Shown piece by piece: positions 17,316-25,495 of a DNA stretch of 64,000 nucleotides. The DNA lies in NCBI RefSeq assembly GCF_003967515.1, contig NZ_BIFQ01000002.1, positions 248,001-312,000 on the forward strand. The letters are read 5' to 3'. Origin of the DNA: Dictyobacter aurantiacus (GTDB taxonomy: Bacteria; Chloroflexota; Ktedonobacteria; Ktedonobacterales; Ktedonobacteraceae). The position numbers were made by a program, and so were the translations under genes. Positions within the stretch are counted from its first letter, which is position 1. Every line of letters starts with the position of its first letter. The notes under the pieces are model-generated. The model saw only the letters and a list, made by a program, of their open reading frames with translations. It was not told the origin of the DNA and did no database searches.

Positions 17316-19430
17316 ATGCGGCCAAAATTCCAGTCTGATACCTGCTACATCCCTTTTCAGGATGGTATCTATCTGCGCAACAATCATGGTGGGCTGATGC
17401 TCAAGGGGAAAAGTCTGTATGGCCTGTTACAACACCTGATTCCCATCCTCGACGGTGGAGCGTCCGTTGAAGAGATTACCGATGGCTTGAATGCTGATCA
17501 GCGGCAGATGATCGTGAACCTGATCGAGAAGCTATCAGCCCATCACTTTTTGCGTAATACAGAGCAGGATCAACCGCTCAGCGTTCCCCTGTCTGAACGG
17601 GACGCGTATGCCCCGGACCTGGCCTTCATCGCATCGTTTCAAGAAAACGCCGCCCGTAGCTTGATGCGCTTCCTTGGACAGCGCCTGCTGCTCATCGGCT
17701 CTGGCCTGTGCTTCTCTGCGCTGGTAGATGCCAGTCTGCAACAGGGTATCAGATATATCGGCGTGGATGCAACAGCGCCCACCATGCGGCACGCAAAGTC
17801 CGCTCCCGAGCAGACCATACGAGAAGTAGACGCCTTGCCCTGGGATGATGAGGCGGCTCTGCGGCACCTTATCCAGGACTTTGATGCGGTACTCTACGTC
17901 TCCGATCAACCTGTATTGGCGCGGGCCCGGCTGCTCAACCGTCTGTGTCGCCATCAACAACGCGTCCTGATGCAGGCAATCGTCATCGATAACCATGTCT
18001 GGATCGGTCCCCTGGTGCATCCGGCGGCAAAAGGCTGCTGGGAGTGCGCATGGCGGCGCCTCCAATCCAATCTTATCTCGCTCAGTGACCAGCTACCTCG
18101 TTACGCCTTTGAGGCGCAACCAGCAGACCCGGTCGAGCCGCCGTGTGTTACCAGATCGACCGCCGGGTTGATCGCCAATCGGCTCCTGTTTGAGCTTTTC
18201 CGCTATTGCACTCGGATCGGCGATGCGCAGGAAGACACACCGATCATCGATCTTGACCTCGCGACCTTCCAGAGCCAGAGCCTTGCGTTTCAGCCCCATC
18301 CGCTCTGCCAGGCCGATCAAGCTCCAGTCGCCGCGACCACCCCTCAATTCCTCGATCGCTTGCGGTCCCTACAATGCCGTCCAGCCATCGATGCCGAGGA
18401 GTTCTTTAACTCAATCATGCCCTGTACCGATGAGCGGCTCGGACTCTTTACGCTCACGAGTGCCGAGAACTTTGTGCAGATGCCGCTGACCGTTTTTCAG
18501 GTAAACGTCTCCAACCCGATGCTGTTAGAGCACCTGCGAGAGCCGCTCATGATCACCGCCGCGGACCTAGATGCCACGGCGTCCGGACTATACGCCTCCC
18601 GGACCGCCTGTGAGCGTTACCTGGCAGAGATCGTGGATCAGCGGCGTCTGTTGACGACTAAACAGGCGCGCCAGCAAGCAGAGCCGATGATAGCGCCCGA
18701 TCGCTTCATCGATCCAGCCCCCCTCGCACAGGCAGATGAGCTGTGGACCTGGGCCTTCAACCTCTATAGCGCCCGAGCCTGCCTCGTGCCCGCGCCACAG
18801 GTCTTCTACGCGCTACACCAGCGCGAAAGAGAGATAGCGCTGCCTCGCGGCACCGCGTCTGGCATGGATTGGTATGAGGCGGCCTGCCATGGCCTGTTGG
18901 ATTGGTGCCATCACCTGACCATTGAGCAGCTGACGGCATCCGCACAGCCATATCCGCGCGTTGACCTGTCACACACGGCACTATCAGCGACAGGAACACA
19001 TCTCGCCCGGCTCTTAGAGATAGCGGATGTACAACTTGAGATCTACAATGTAACGGGGCCGCTGGGCGTCCCTACTTTTGCCTTCTGTGTGGACGATAGG
19101 ATCATCGCGTACAGTACGCATTGCGAGGCGACACAGGCGTTGCAGGTGGGAATGCAACGTGTATTGCAACATTATCAATCCATACAATATCAGCAGCCCG
19201 CCTACGCCGTCACGCCACCAATCGATCTTCCCCGGAACCTGCGCGGCCAGCAGGTCAGCATACCAGACTATCCATGCCCCGCTGCATGGTCGGATCGTCT
19301 GACATGGTTGCTCCAGAAACTGCGCTCACACCATCTCTACGCTTGCGTGGTGCCTCTGGATCACGATCCAGCGTTAGCCGAGATCTTCCCCTTTGTAGTA
19401 CGCGTCCTTTTGATCCGAAGCGAGGTGTAG
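17316..19430 (+). CDS. TOMM maturation protein: leader-binding/E1-like with YcaO-like C-terminus
   Basis: About 704 residues from the ATG at 17316 (a TTG at 17304 is an alternative; neither has a strong site). The first ~90 residues look like the winged-helix peptide-recognition element of cyclodehydratase partners. A ThiF/E1-like Rossmann region follows (QRLLLIGSGLCFSALVDASL near 120-145; AKGCWECAWRRL near 240, a Cys-pair zinc-type site). Residues ~500-660 resemble half of a YcaO domain (GTASGMDWYEAACHGLLDW; THCEATQALQVGMQRVL) without its ATP-binding Glu set. This arrangement matches putative thiazole-containing bacteriocin maturation proteins. It presumably binds the precursor leader and activates the YcaO enzyme encoded two bases downstream. 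Confidence 0.8.
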   Translation: MRPKFQSDTCYIPFQDGIYLRNNHGGLMLKGKSLYGLLQHLIPILDGGASVEEITDGLNADQRQMIVNLIEKLSAHHFLRNTEQDQPLSVPLSERDAYAPDLAFIASFQENAARSLMRFLGQRLLLIGSGLCFSALVDASLQQGIRYIGVDATAPTMRHAKSAPEQTIREVDALPWDDEAALRHLIQDFDAVLYVSDQPVLARARLLNRLCRHQQRVLMQAIVIDNHVWIGPLVHPAAKGCWECAWRRLQSNLISLSDQLPRYAFEAQPADPVEPPCVTRSTAGLIANRLLFELFRYCTRIGDAQEDTPIIDLDLATFQSQSLAFQPHPLCQADQAPVAATTPQFLDRLRSLQCRPAIDAEEFFNSIMPCTDERLGLFTLTSAENFVQMPLTVFQVNVSNPMLLEHLREPLMITAADLDATASGLYASRTACERYLAEIVDQRRLLTTKQARQQAEPMIAPDRFIDPAPLAQADELWTWAFNLYSARACLVPAPQVFYALHQREREIALPRGTASGMDWYEAACHGLLDWCHHLTIEQLTASAQPYPRVDLSHTALSATGTHLARLLEIADVQLEIYNVTGPLGVPTFAFCVDDRIIAYSTHCEATQALQVGMQRVLQHYQSIQYQQPAYAVTPPIDLPRNLRGQQVSIPDYPCPAAWSDRLTWLLQKLRSHHLYACVVPLDHDPALAEIFPFVVRVLLIRSEV

Positions 19431-19431
19431 T

Positions 19432-21450
19432 ATGCGGCAAACTCCCATAAAGCATGGCATTGGTCTGGTGGGACAGGGCAATATCGCGCGCGGCGTGCTG
19501 CGCCACCTGGATACCGAATACGTTCAGATCATCGCATGCCTGCCGGAGGATGAGCAGTTGCCAGGATGTAGCTTCATCGTCTACTGCAGCGATATCTGGG
19601 CTCCGCAGGAGCTTCAGCGGCTCAATCAGCGCTGCCTGCAAGCAAAGCGACCGCTCTTGCCTGTCTATACACAATTCGGAGAGGCGATCATTGGCCCCTG
19701 CGTGATCCCCGGCGAGAAGGGTTGCACCAGTTGCGCCGAGCTATGCAAGCTGGGAGCGACGTACGCCGATACCGATCGTGAGCTGCTGCATCAATACCTC
19801 TATCATGAGCAGGCGCCACCGACCTTTCAGCCCTGGCTCTCGTCATTTAGTCTGGAGATACTGGGGACCGTGGTGGCCCGGGAGGTCCTGGCCTATCTCC
19901 AGCATCCGGAGCAGCTCCAGACGCGCCGGGCTCTGCTATCGCTTCCGTTAACGACCCTGGATTGCCAGCGGCACCCTTTTGTGCCGCTCTCGTCATGTCC
20001 CGCCTGTGGTGGGCTCGCCAGTGATAGTGAACAAGAGGCGGTCATTGCCCTGCAGTCACGTCACAAGTCAGATGTCTTTACCTATCGCGCCCAGATTGCA
20101 TCGGCTACACCACAGGACATTCTCTCGACCTACGTTGATGAGCAGACGGGGCTGATCTATTCTCTGACCGTTGACCACACTGCCACGCTACCGATCACCG
20201 CCACGCACCTGCACTACGAGTTGCAGGATGGACGAGAACCCACACAGGGGACCGGCTGTACGTTACGCACGCAGCAGAGTAAAGTCATTTCGGTGCTCGA
20301 GAGCATTGAACGCTACGCCGGTATGCGTCCTAGAAGCAAACGTGCGGCGATACATGCGAGCTATCATCAGCTCTTGCAGCAGGGACGGTCGGCGCTCGAT
20401 CCCAATACACTGGGACTGCAAGAGCCTGAGTGCTTTGAGCAGCACGAGCAGCAGTGCTGCCACATGCAGCCCTATCACCATGACCTGGAGTTCAACTGGG
20501 TCTGGGGATACTCTTTCCAGCACCGGGCTCCGCTCCTCGTGCCAGAGCAGTGCGTCTATTATGGTCTGCCACACGGCAAGGACAATCCTACATTCATCTA
20601 CGAGGTATCCAACGGCTGCGCCCTGGGCAATAATCTGGAAGAGGCAATCTTTCATGGCTGTCTGGAGGTAATCGAGCGCGATTCGTTCCTGCTCACGTGG
20701 TATGCCCGTCCAGGCTTGCCACGCCTGGACCTCGACACGCTAACCGATCCAACCATTCGCCTGCTTGTCGAACGGGTGGAACATCAGACCGGCTATACCC
20801 TGCATGCCTTCAATGCCACGCTGGATCATGCCCTGCCATGTATCTGCCTGCTTGGCATCGATGAAGACAATCGGGAAGATATGCCAAAGCTGCATGCGCT
20901 GTCTGGCTCACATCCACATCCCGAACAAGCCCTGCTGCGCGGCCTGCGCGAGTTCGTAGCCACGACATCCGCCGCCCATGAGATGTATAAGCAGGGACGT
21001 GAGCAGGCGCGCGCGATGCTCGCCGATGGCCGCCAGGTCAAAACCATGTTCGACCATCCCCTCGTCTACTATCTGCCCGAGGCTTTTGAACGGCTACACT
21101 TCCTGTACCGCACGCCACGCAGACAGACCTTTCAGGAGGCCTTCGCCACCTTCTACCAGCAGCCATCAGATCAACTGGATCTGAAAGAGGACATTGAGCA
21201 ACTCATCCAGTATTACCTGCAACGCAACATCGATACGATCGTGGTCGATCAGACGGCGCCGGAACACCTGCACACGGGGATGTGTTGCGTGAAGGTCCTC
21301 ATGCCGGGCATGCTACCTATGACCTTCGGGCAGCATAATCGCCGCATCACCGGCTTTAGCCGTCTGCACCAGGTCCCCTATGCCCTGGGCTACCAGGACC
21401 ACCCCCTCACTGTGGACGAAATCAACCCCTACCCCCATCCCTTCTTCTAA
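19432..21450 (+). CDS. YcaO-domain TOMM cyclodehydratase
   Basis: The 672-residue protein has an N-terminal E1-like portion (about 1-200; GLVGQGNIARGVLRHL, Cys pairs in GCTSCAEL and SCPACGG that would hold zinc). Residues ~230-672 form a YcaO domain. ATP/Mg motifs are SVLESIERYAG and AIFHGCLEVIERDSF, plus LLRGLREF. The C-terminus is NPYPHPFF, the proline-rich tail of TOMM YcaO enzymes that reaches the active site. It uses ATP to activate the backbone amide and convert Cys (Ser/Thr) to azolines. The ATG follows the previous stop by one base, so the two are co-translated. Confidence 0.93.
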   Translation: MRQTPIKHGIGLVGQGNIARGVLRHLDTEYVQIIACLPEDEQLPGCSFIVYCSDIWAPQELQRLNQRCLQAKRPLLPVYTQFGEAIIGPCVIPGEKGCTSCAELCKLGATYADTDRELLHQYLYHEQAPPTFQPWLSSFSLEILGTVVAREVLAYLQHPEQLQTRRALLSLPLTTLDCQRHPFVPLSSCPACGGLASDSEQEAVIALQSRHKSDVFTYRAQIASATPQDILSTYVDEQTGLIYSLTVDHTATLPITATHLHYELQDGREPTQGTGCTLRTQQSKVISVLESIERYAGMRPRSKRAAIHASYHQLLQQGRSALDPNTLGLQEPECFEQHEQQCCHMQPYHHDLEFNWVWGYSFQHRAPLLVPEQCVYYGLPHGKDNPTFIYEVSNGCALGNNLEEAIFHGCLEVIERDSFLLTWYARPGLPRLDLDTLTDPTIRLLVERVEHQTGYTLHAFNATLDHALPCICLLGIDEDNREDMPKLHALSGSHPHPEQALLRGLREFVATTSAAHEMYKQGREQARAMLADGRQVKTMFDHPLVYYLPEAFERLHFLYRTPRRQTFQEAFATFYQQPSDQLDLKEDIEQLIQYYLQRNIDTIVVDQTAPEHLHTGMCCVKVLMPGMLPMTFGQHNRRITGFSRLHQVPYALGYQDHPLTVDEINPYPHPFF

Positions 21451-21459
21451 GCATAGAAA

Positions 21460-21493
21460 ATGCCTCCTTTACTCTTGAGAGCAAAGGAGGCAT
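21460..21493. terminator. Terminator-like hairpin after the YcaO gene
   Basis: ATGCCTCCTTT (21460-21470) pairs with AAAGGAGGCAT (21483-21493); an inner CTC/GAG extends the stem after one mismatch. It lies between the convergent YcaO and quinone-oxidoreductase ends. Confidence 0.75.
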
Positions 21494-21522
21494 GAGGTCG
21501 CTGGTTATACCATGATGCGCGT

Positions 21523-22443
21523 TTAGAGTACAAGCACGATCTTGCCAAGGATGTGGCGCTGCTCCAGCTCACGATATGCCTCCTGCACCTCCGCCAGGGA
21601 ATAGATGCGGGCGATCGGAACTTCTATCTCTTTCTGCTCGATCAGTCGGGCAAGTTCAGCCAGGACCTCGGCGCTCGCCGCGTCGGCGTTTCCCTCGGCC
21701 TTGATACCGTACTTCTCCACTGCCGCGAAGTTGATGATCGTGTCGATGCGCTCTGGTTGCACACCGAGCTTGAGCGCCAGTTCGACGTAATCAGCACCGA
21801 ATGTATCGATAAAAGCATCGAGATGGCCACCAGCCGCCTCACGCAGCCGCTCCTCTACCCCCTCCCCATAGGCAATGGGGATAACACCGTGGTCGCTCAG
21901 CCACTGATGGTGAGACTGGCTGGCCAGGCCGATCACTTTTGCTCCCGCTCGCCTTGCCAGCTGCACGACGATGGTGCCGACACCGCCCGCAGCTCCCGAG
22001 ACGGCCACGGTATCTCCCGGCTTCAGCGCTACAGCACGCACCGCCGCGTAGGCGGTTGTCCCGGCGATAAATAACGCGCCAGCTACTTCCCAGGGAACGT
22101 TACGAGGGCGTGGGGTCACGTCACTGGCCTCGACCACCACAAAATCTGCCTGGCTGGCCCGCTTGTTCGTGAAACCGATCACCTCATCACCCACAGCTAC
22201 ATTCTGCACACCATCGCCCACCGCGGCAACGATACCCGCCAGGTCGCTCCCCTGGCCCGAGGGAAAGGTGGCAGGCCACTGCTCGGCAAATACTCCCTGG
22301 CGAATAGCCGCCTCGCCCGGATTGGTCCCGGCCGCCTTCACCTTCACAAGCACCTGTCCCGGACCCGGCTCCGGCTTCTCAACCTCAACCACTTGCAACA
22401 CATCAAGCCCGCCATACCGATTAAATCTGACTGCTTTCGGCAT
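21523..22443 (-). CDS. NADP-dependent zinc-free alcohol dehydrogenase/quinone oxidoreductase
   Basis: The start at 22443 has an AAGGAG site and gives 306 residues. The medium-chain dehydrogenase fold shows PGPGQVLVKVKAAGTNPGE, the NADPH-binding AAGGVGTIVVQLARRAG near 155, and lacks the Cys/His zinc ligands, as in quinone oxidoreductases. It is divergent from an HxlR regulator, a common pairing for redox or electrophile stress. Its closeness to the RiPP genes is probably incidental. Confidence 0.88.
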   Translation of the reverse strand: MPKAVRFNRYGGLDVLQVVEVEKPEPGPGQVLVKVKAAGTNPGEAAIRQGVFAEQWPATFPSGQGSDLAGIVAAVGDGVQNVAVGDEVIGFTNKRASQADFVVVEASDVTPRPRNVPWEVAGALFIAGTTAYAAVRAVALKPGDTVAVSGAAGGVGTIVVQLARRAGAKVIGLASQSHHQWLSDHGVIPIAYGEGVEERLREAAGGHLDAFIDTFGADYVELALKLGVQPERIDTIINFAAVEKYGIKAEGNADAASAEVLAELARLIEQKEIEVPIARIYSLAEVQEAYRELEQRHILGKIVLVL

Positions 22444-22919
22444 TTTATCGCTCCTTCTTTTCATCTATCTCGTGATTTTTCATTTCTATCCAGAATATTG
22501 GTATACGTATATAATACATCTCTCGTCTCAGTTTCGTGACACATCAGGTCGCTGCACTAGCAACGCGTGGATGATCACTACTATGGCTACTATAGCTTAA
22601 AAACTTATATTATGTAAGAAGGGACCATAAGGTAACATAGTCAACTTTTGGAGACTATGGCCTTTTGCCACGTAACGCGAACAACCAGACCGGTCCCCCA
22701 ACACCCCCAAAATCCCAAACGCCCCCACCAAAGAAAAACGCCCCGTAGAGTCGACCTCCAACGGTCGCCGCTACAGGAGTGTTCCATATTTAAGGGGGCA
22801 TCTCGTTTTCGTGGGGCATTTCGGGTTTCTCCTTACATTGCCCTCTGAAAAAAAAGGAATGGCACTTCGGAACAAACGCTGGACTGGTGTTTTGATAATG
22901 CACATGATATAGTTATCAC
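22444..22919. promoter_or_regulatory. Divergent promoter region with HxlR-type operator
   Basis: The inverted repeat TGATAA (22893-22898) / TTATCA (22913-22918) with 14-base spacing sits right at the HxlR start and is a candidate autoregulatory site. A degenerate GTAG...CGACC / GGTCG...CTAC inverted repeat at about 22750-22780 looks like an old repeat. No gene is seen. Confidence 0.5.
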
Positions 22920-23339
22920 ATGGAGACGAAAGAACAGACACAGCCAGATATTTTCCAGGAGAACTGCCTGTCACGACAGGTGCTACAGTTGATCGCCGAC
23001 CAGTGGACGCCGCTCGTCATCTATGCGCTGGAAGATGGCACAATGCGTTTCGGCCAGTTACTCAAGCGCATCAATGGCATCTCAAAGAAGATGTTGACGC
23101 GGACCCTGCGTTCCCTGGAGCGCAACGGCCTGGTGCAGCGCGTCGTCTATCCCGTCGTGCCGCCAGTTGTGGAGTATACCCTTACACCACTGGGCCAGAC
23201 CCTGATCGAGCCAGTGAGGGCGCTGCAGGTCTGGGCATACGAGCACCTACAGGAAGTAGCACAATCTCAGGCAGCCTACGATCAACGCGACCAGAAGCCG
23301 CTCTACGAGGCGACCGCCGCCCTCGTTCAACAACGATAG
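22920..23339 (+). CDS. HxlR-family winged-helix regulator
   Basis: The 139-residue protein carries the HxlR signature: Cys near the N-terminus (ENCLSRQVLQLIADQWTPLV), MRFGQLLKRINGISKKMLTR and a wing segment VVEYTLTPLGQTL. HxlR proteins bind DNA as dimers; many sense aldehydes or oxidants through Cys. It is divergent from the quinone oxidoreductase and followed 15 bases later by a glyoxalase-fold gene, suggesting it regulates both. Confidence 0.9.
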   Translation: METKEQTQPDIFQENCLSRQVLQLIADQWTPLVIYALEDGTMRFGQLLKRINGISKKMLTRTLRSLERNGLVQRVVYPVVPPVVEYTLTPLGQTLIEPVRALQVWAYEHLQEVAQSQAAYDQRDQKPLYEATAALVQQR

Positions 23340-23354
23340 AAGGAACATGATTCG

Positions 23355-23774
23355 ATGGCTGACCTTCCATCCTTTGCCATGCGCGTCTCCGATGTTGCCA
23401 GCAGTTGCAGTTTTCTGGTCGAGATGCTTGGCTTTACACTGACTGAACAGCGGTCCGACCTGGACATTGCCTACCTGCTCGACAGCGACGGAGACACGAT
23501 TCTCCTGGCAGGACCAGCGGCGCACGATCTTTCCCCATATTTGAACGCTCAGCATTACATCGTCAGGCCCGGCGAAATCATCGGCATGGGTGGCAGCGAC
23601 CTTGAGGCCCGGCAAGCTGATCTGCGCGACAAAGGTGTGAAAGATGTACAGCTGACCACACCGATGAGCACCTTGAGGAGATCTGGGCGATTCGGCGCGC
23701 ACATGGGAAATAATTGTCCCATGCCACCCTATCTGCTGCCCAGGGCAAATTCACCGACCGATGTTTCCTGGTAA
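23355..23774 (+). CDS. Glyoxalase/bleomycin-resistance-fold protein, C-terminus possibly frameshifted
   Basis: The first ~100 residues match a VOC-fold half (FAMRVSDVASSCSFLVEMLGF; DIAYLLDSDGDTILLAG; DLEARQADLRDKGVKDVQL). After this the frame gives a low-complexity tail ending PTDVSW, and overlaps the end of the convergent SagB-type gene by 46 bases. Another frame reads DEHLEEIWAIRRAHGK-stop over 23655-23710, which looks more protein-like. The normal second half of a VOC domain is absent in either frame. It may be a truncated or decaying gene. Confidence 0.55.
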   Translation: MADLPSFAMRVSDVASSCSFLVEMLGFTLTEQRSDLDIAYLLDSDGDTILLAGPAAHDLSPYLNAQHYIVRPGEIIGMGGSDLEARQADLRDKGVKDVQLTTPMSTLRRSGRFGAHMGNNCPMPPYLLPRANSPTDVSW

Positions 23775-25150
23775 TAGTCAGCACCGATTAAGCTGGCAAA
23801 GAGATCCGAATCGCCAGCACCGATGGCGCAAGGAGCGAGGTTCATGGCGCTGGCAACCAGGTACATGGTGGCATACAGCACGCCTACATCCTTGAGGATC
23901 AGGGCATAGGCGATGCTCTGATACTTCCAGGATACTCGCTGAAAGCGAGCGGTCAGCGTAATCAGCACCTGGGGAGGGCCTTCCTCACCCATCGATTGGC
24001 CCGCGTCGATGGCCAACCGTTCGGTATCCTTATCTGGCTCACGAACCAGGGATAGGGTGTGCCGTAATGGATTGTACCAGTAGAGGCCGGGCGCCAGTCC
24101 GGAGCAGCGGTCAACGGTCAGATAGCATTCCAGTTCGTAACTGGCTCCGCCGCCAGGATAGGGTCTTCTGCTCAGCTCACCGCTTTCTCCATATGTATAG
24201 ATATCTTTGATGTGTGCGACACGATACAGAAACTCGCTGATCTGCTCCATCGTGATCGGATGTTCCTCATTATACGTGCGGATAGAGGCCCGCTCCTCCA
24301 TCGCCTGCGCTAACGTGGGGTCTGTGCGCTGGACGCGCTCCATATCGGGCAGTGGAAGTTGCACAGTAACCGGCCACGGAGCTGGCTTGATAACAGGCTG
24401 AGCAGGCAGTTCATAGAGGAAGCGATAGGTGCCACCCAGTGAATTGCTGTGTCTGCCGCCCCGGCTGCGGCTGTGAAATAACAGGTCGTGAAATTCCCAC
24501 TGCCTGAGCGCTGCGTCCTGCGTTTCGCCGAGTTGACCGTCATCGGTTGTGGCGGCGGCGAAATTGCCCATCAGCAACAGCGTCAGGACATCGGCTACGG
24601 TATCCAATGATCCTTCCCCATGCATACGGGCAAGCTCCAGAGGAGTGCGTGTCGTTCCAAGTTGATAGAGCAGATCGACCACCAGTTGGTTCTGGACCGT
24701 GAGCAGCGCGTGAGCGAGCGGTGATTCCAGCCAGTACCCCTCATCCTCACCTCGGCGCAGATAGGCGAAACGCGACAGACGATACAGTTGCTCCGGCTGG
24801 ACATTTATCCATTTGTGCTGGAACGAGGCTGAAGTTGGATAGAGCGTCGCCAGGGGTTCGCCGCTGCTCTCACTGATCACGGATATATGGCACATCTGGT
24901 GCCGCATGAGGCTGGATAGATAGCGATAGCAGGTCATCAGGTGGGCGGCATCGATGGTCTCATTAATCCAGCGCATCGAGCATGGAGACTGCGCCAGCCT
25001 GCTAAATACCTGCCTTAAACCAGGCTCCAGCGGAGAAATAGCCACCTGGAAGAATGGTGACACCACGGCAATGCCCTGTCCCTCATCACGAATCTCCACC
25101 CCCTCGGTCAGGCAATAAGCGATCTGTGAAGAGGCCGTCACAAGATTCAT
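23729..25150 (-). CDS. SagB-type nitroreductase-fold azoline dehydrogenase
   Basis: The start at 25150 follows a GGAGGAG site; the frame upstream is merely translated repeat. The product is 473 residues: a divergent N-terminal half (about 1-250) and a C-terminal FMN nitroreductase-fold half (about 265-473) with EERASIRTYNEEHPITMEQI, GGASYELECYLTV, GLYWYNPLRHTL and IGAGDSDLFASLIG. SagB enzymes oxidise thiazolines/oxazolines to aromatic azoles in TOMM pathways. It lies 2.3 kb from the YcaO gene on the opposite strand, so it must be transcribed separately, but function with that pathway is the natural inference. Confidence 0.82.
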   Translation of the reverse strand: MNLVTASSQIAYCLTEGVEIRDEGQGIAVVSPFFQVAISPLEPGLRQVFSRLAQSPCSMRWINETIDAAHLMTCYRYLSSLMRHQMCHISVISESSGEPLATLYPTSASFQHKWINVQPEQLYRLSRFAYLRRGEDEGYWLESPLAHALLTVQNQLVVDLLYQLGTTRTPLELARMHGEGSLDTVADVLTLLLMGNFAAATTDDGQLGETQDAALRQWEFHDLLFHSRSRGGRHSNSLGGTYRFLYELPAQPVIKPAPWPVTVQLPLPDMERVQRTDPTLAQAMEERASIRTYNEEHPITMEQISEFLYRVAHIKDIYTYGESGELSRRPYPGGGASYELECYLTVDRCSGLAPGLYWYNPLRHTLSLVREPDKDTERLAIDAGQSMGEEGPPQVLITLTARFQRVSWKYQSIAYALILKDVGVLYATMYLVASAMNLAPCAIGAGDSDLFASLIGADYYQETSVGEFALGSR

Positions 25151-25216
25151 AGCCAGCTCCTCCTCTCTCCATATAAACAAAACCATCGTATGCCACCGCC
25201 AGGCGGAAACGTAGAT

Positions 25217-25287
25217 CGTAGGTGCCGGGCTTGCCCCGGCTTTGCTGCGAAGCGGCACCGTGCCCCGGCGCGCATGTTAGTTACGCC
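25217..25287 (+). repeat. GTAGGTGCCGGGC repeat, copy 2
   Basis: It begins CGTAGGTGCCGGGCTTGCCC, contains the GCTGCGAAGCGGCACC stem and ends near GCGCGCATGTTAG. It lies upstream of the SagB-type gene. The remainder of 25151-25495 holds only the hairpin listed next. Confidence 0.8.
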
Positions 25288-25406
25288 AACAACGACCACC
25301 TACCCAACCAGCGGTGCGCCAGAATGTTCAGCTAAATGTATCGAGCACACCCCTTTCTTCAAAGAACGTGACAACAGGCGCCGATGACGCAATCAGCTAT
25401 CTCAAG

Positions 25407-25443
25407 CATACGCAGCGACCTGTTTCAGGGGTTGCTGCGTATG
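25407..25443. terminator. Hairpin downstream of the CocE-type gene
   Basis: CATACGCAGC (25407-25416) pairs with GCTGCGTATG (25434-25443). It lies 53 bases beyond the stop of the minus-strand hydrolase gene. Confidence 0.55.
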
Positions 25444-25495
25444 CGTTGGAGCCTTCTAAACATCACCTTTCTTCTGATGATAGGTAAAGGCAGCC

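Noticed and set aside
25151..25258. N-terminal extension of the SagB-type protein
   Set aside because: These codons translate the GTAGGTGCCGGGC repeat, and a GGAGGAG site marks the start at 25150.
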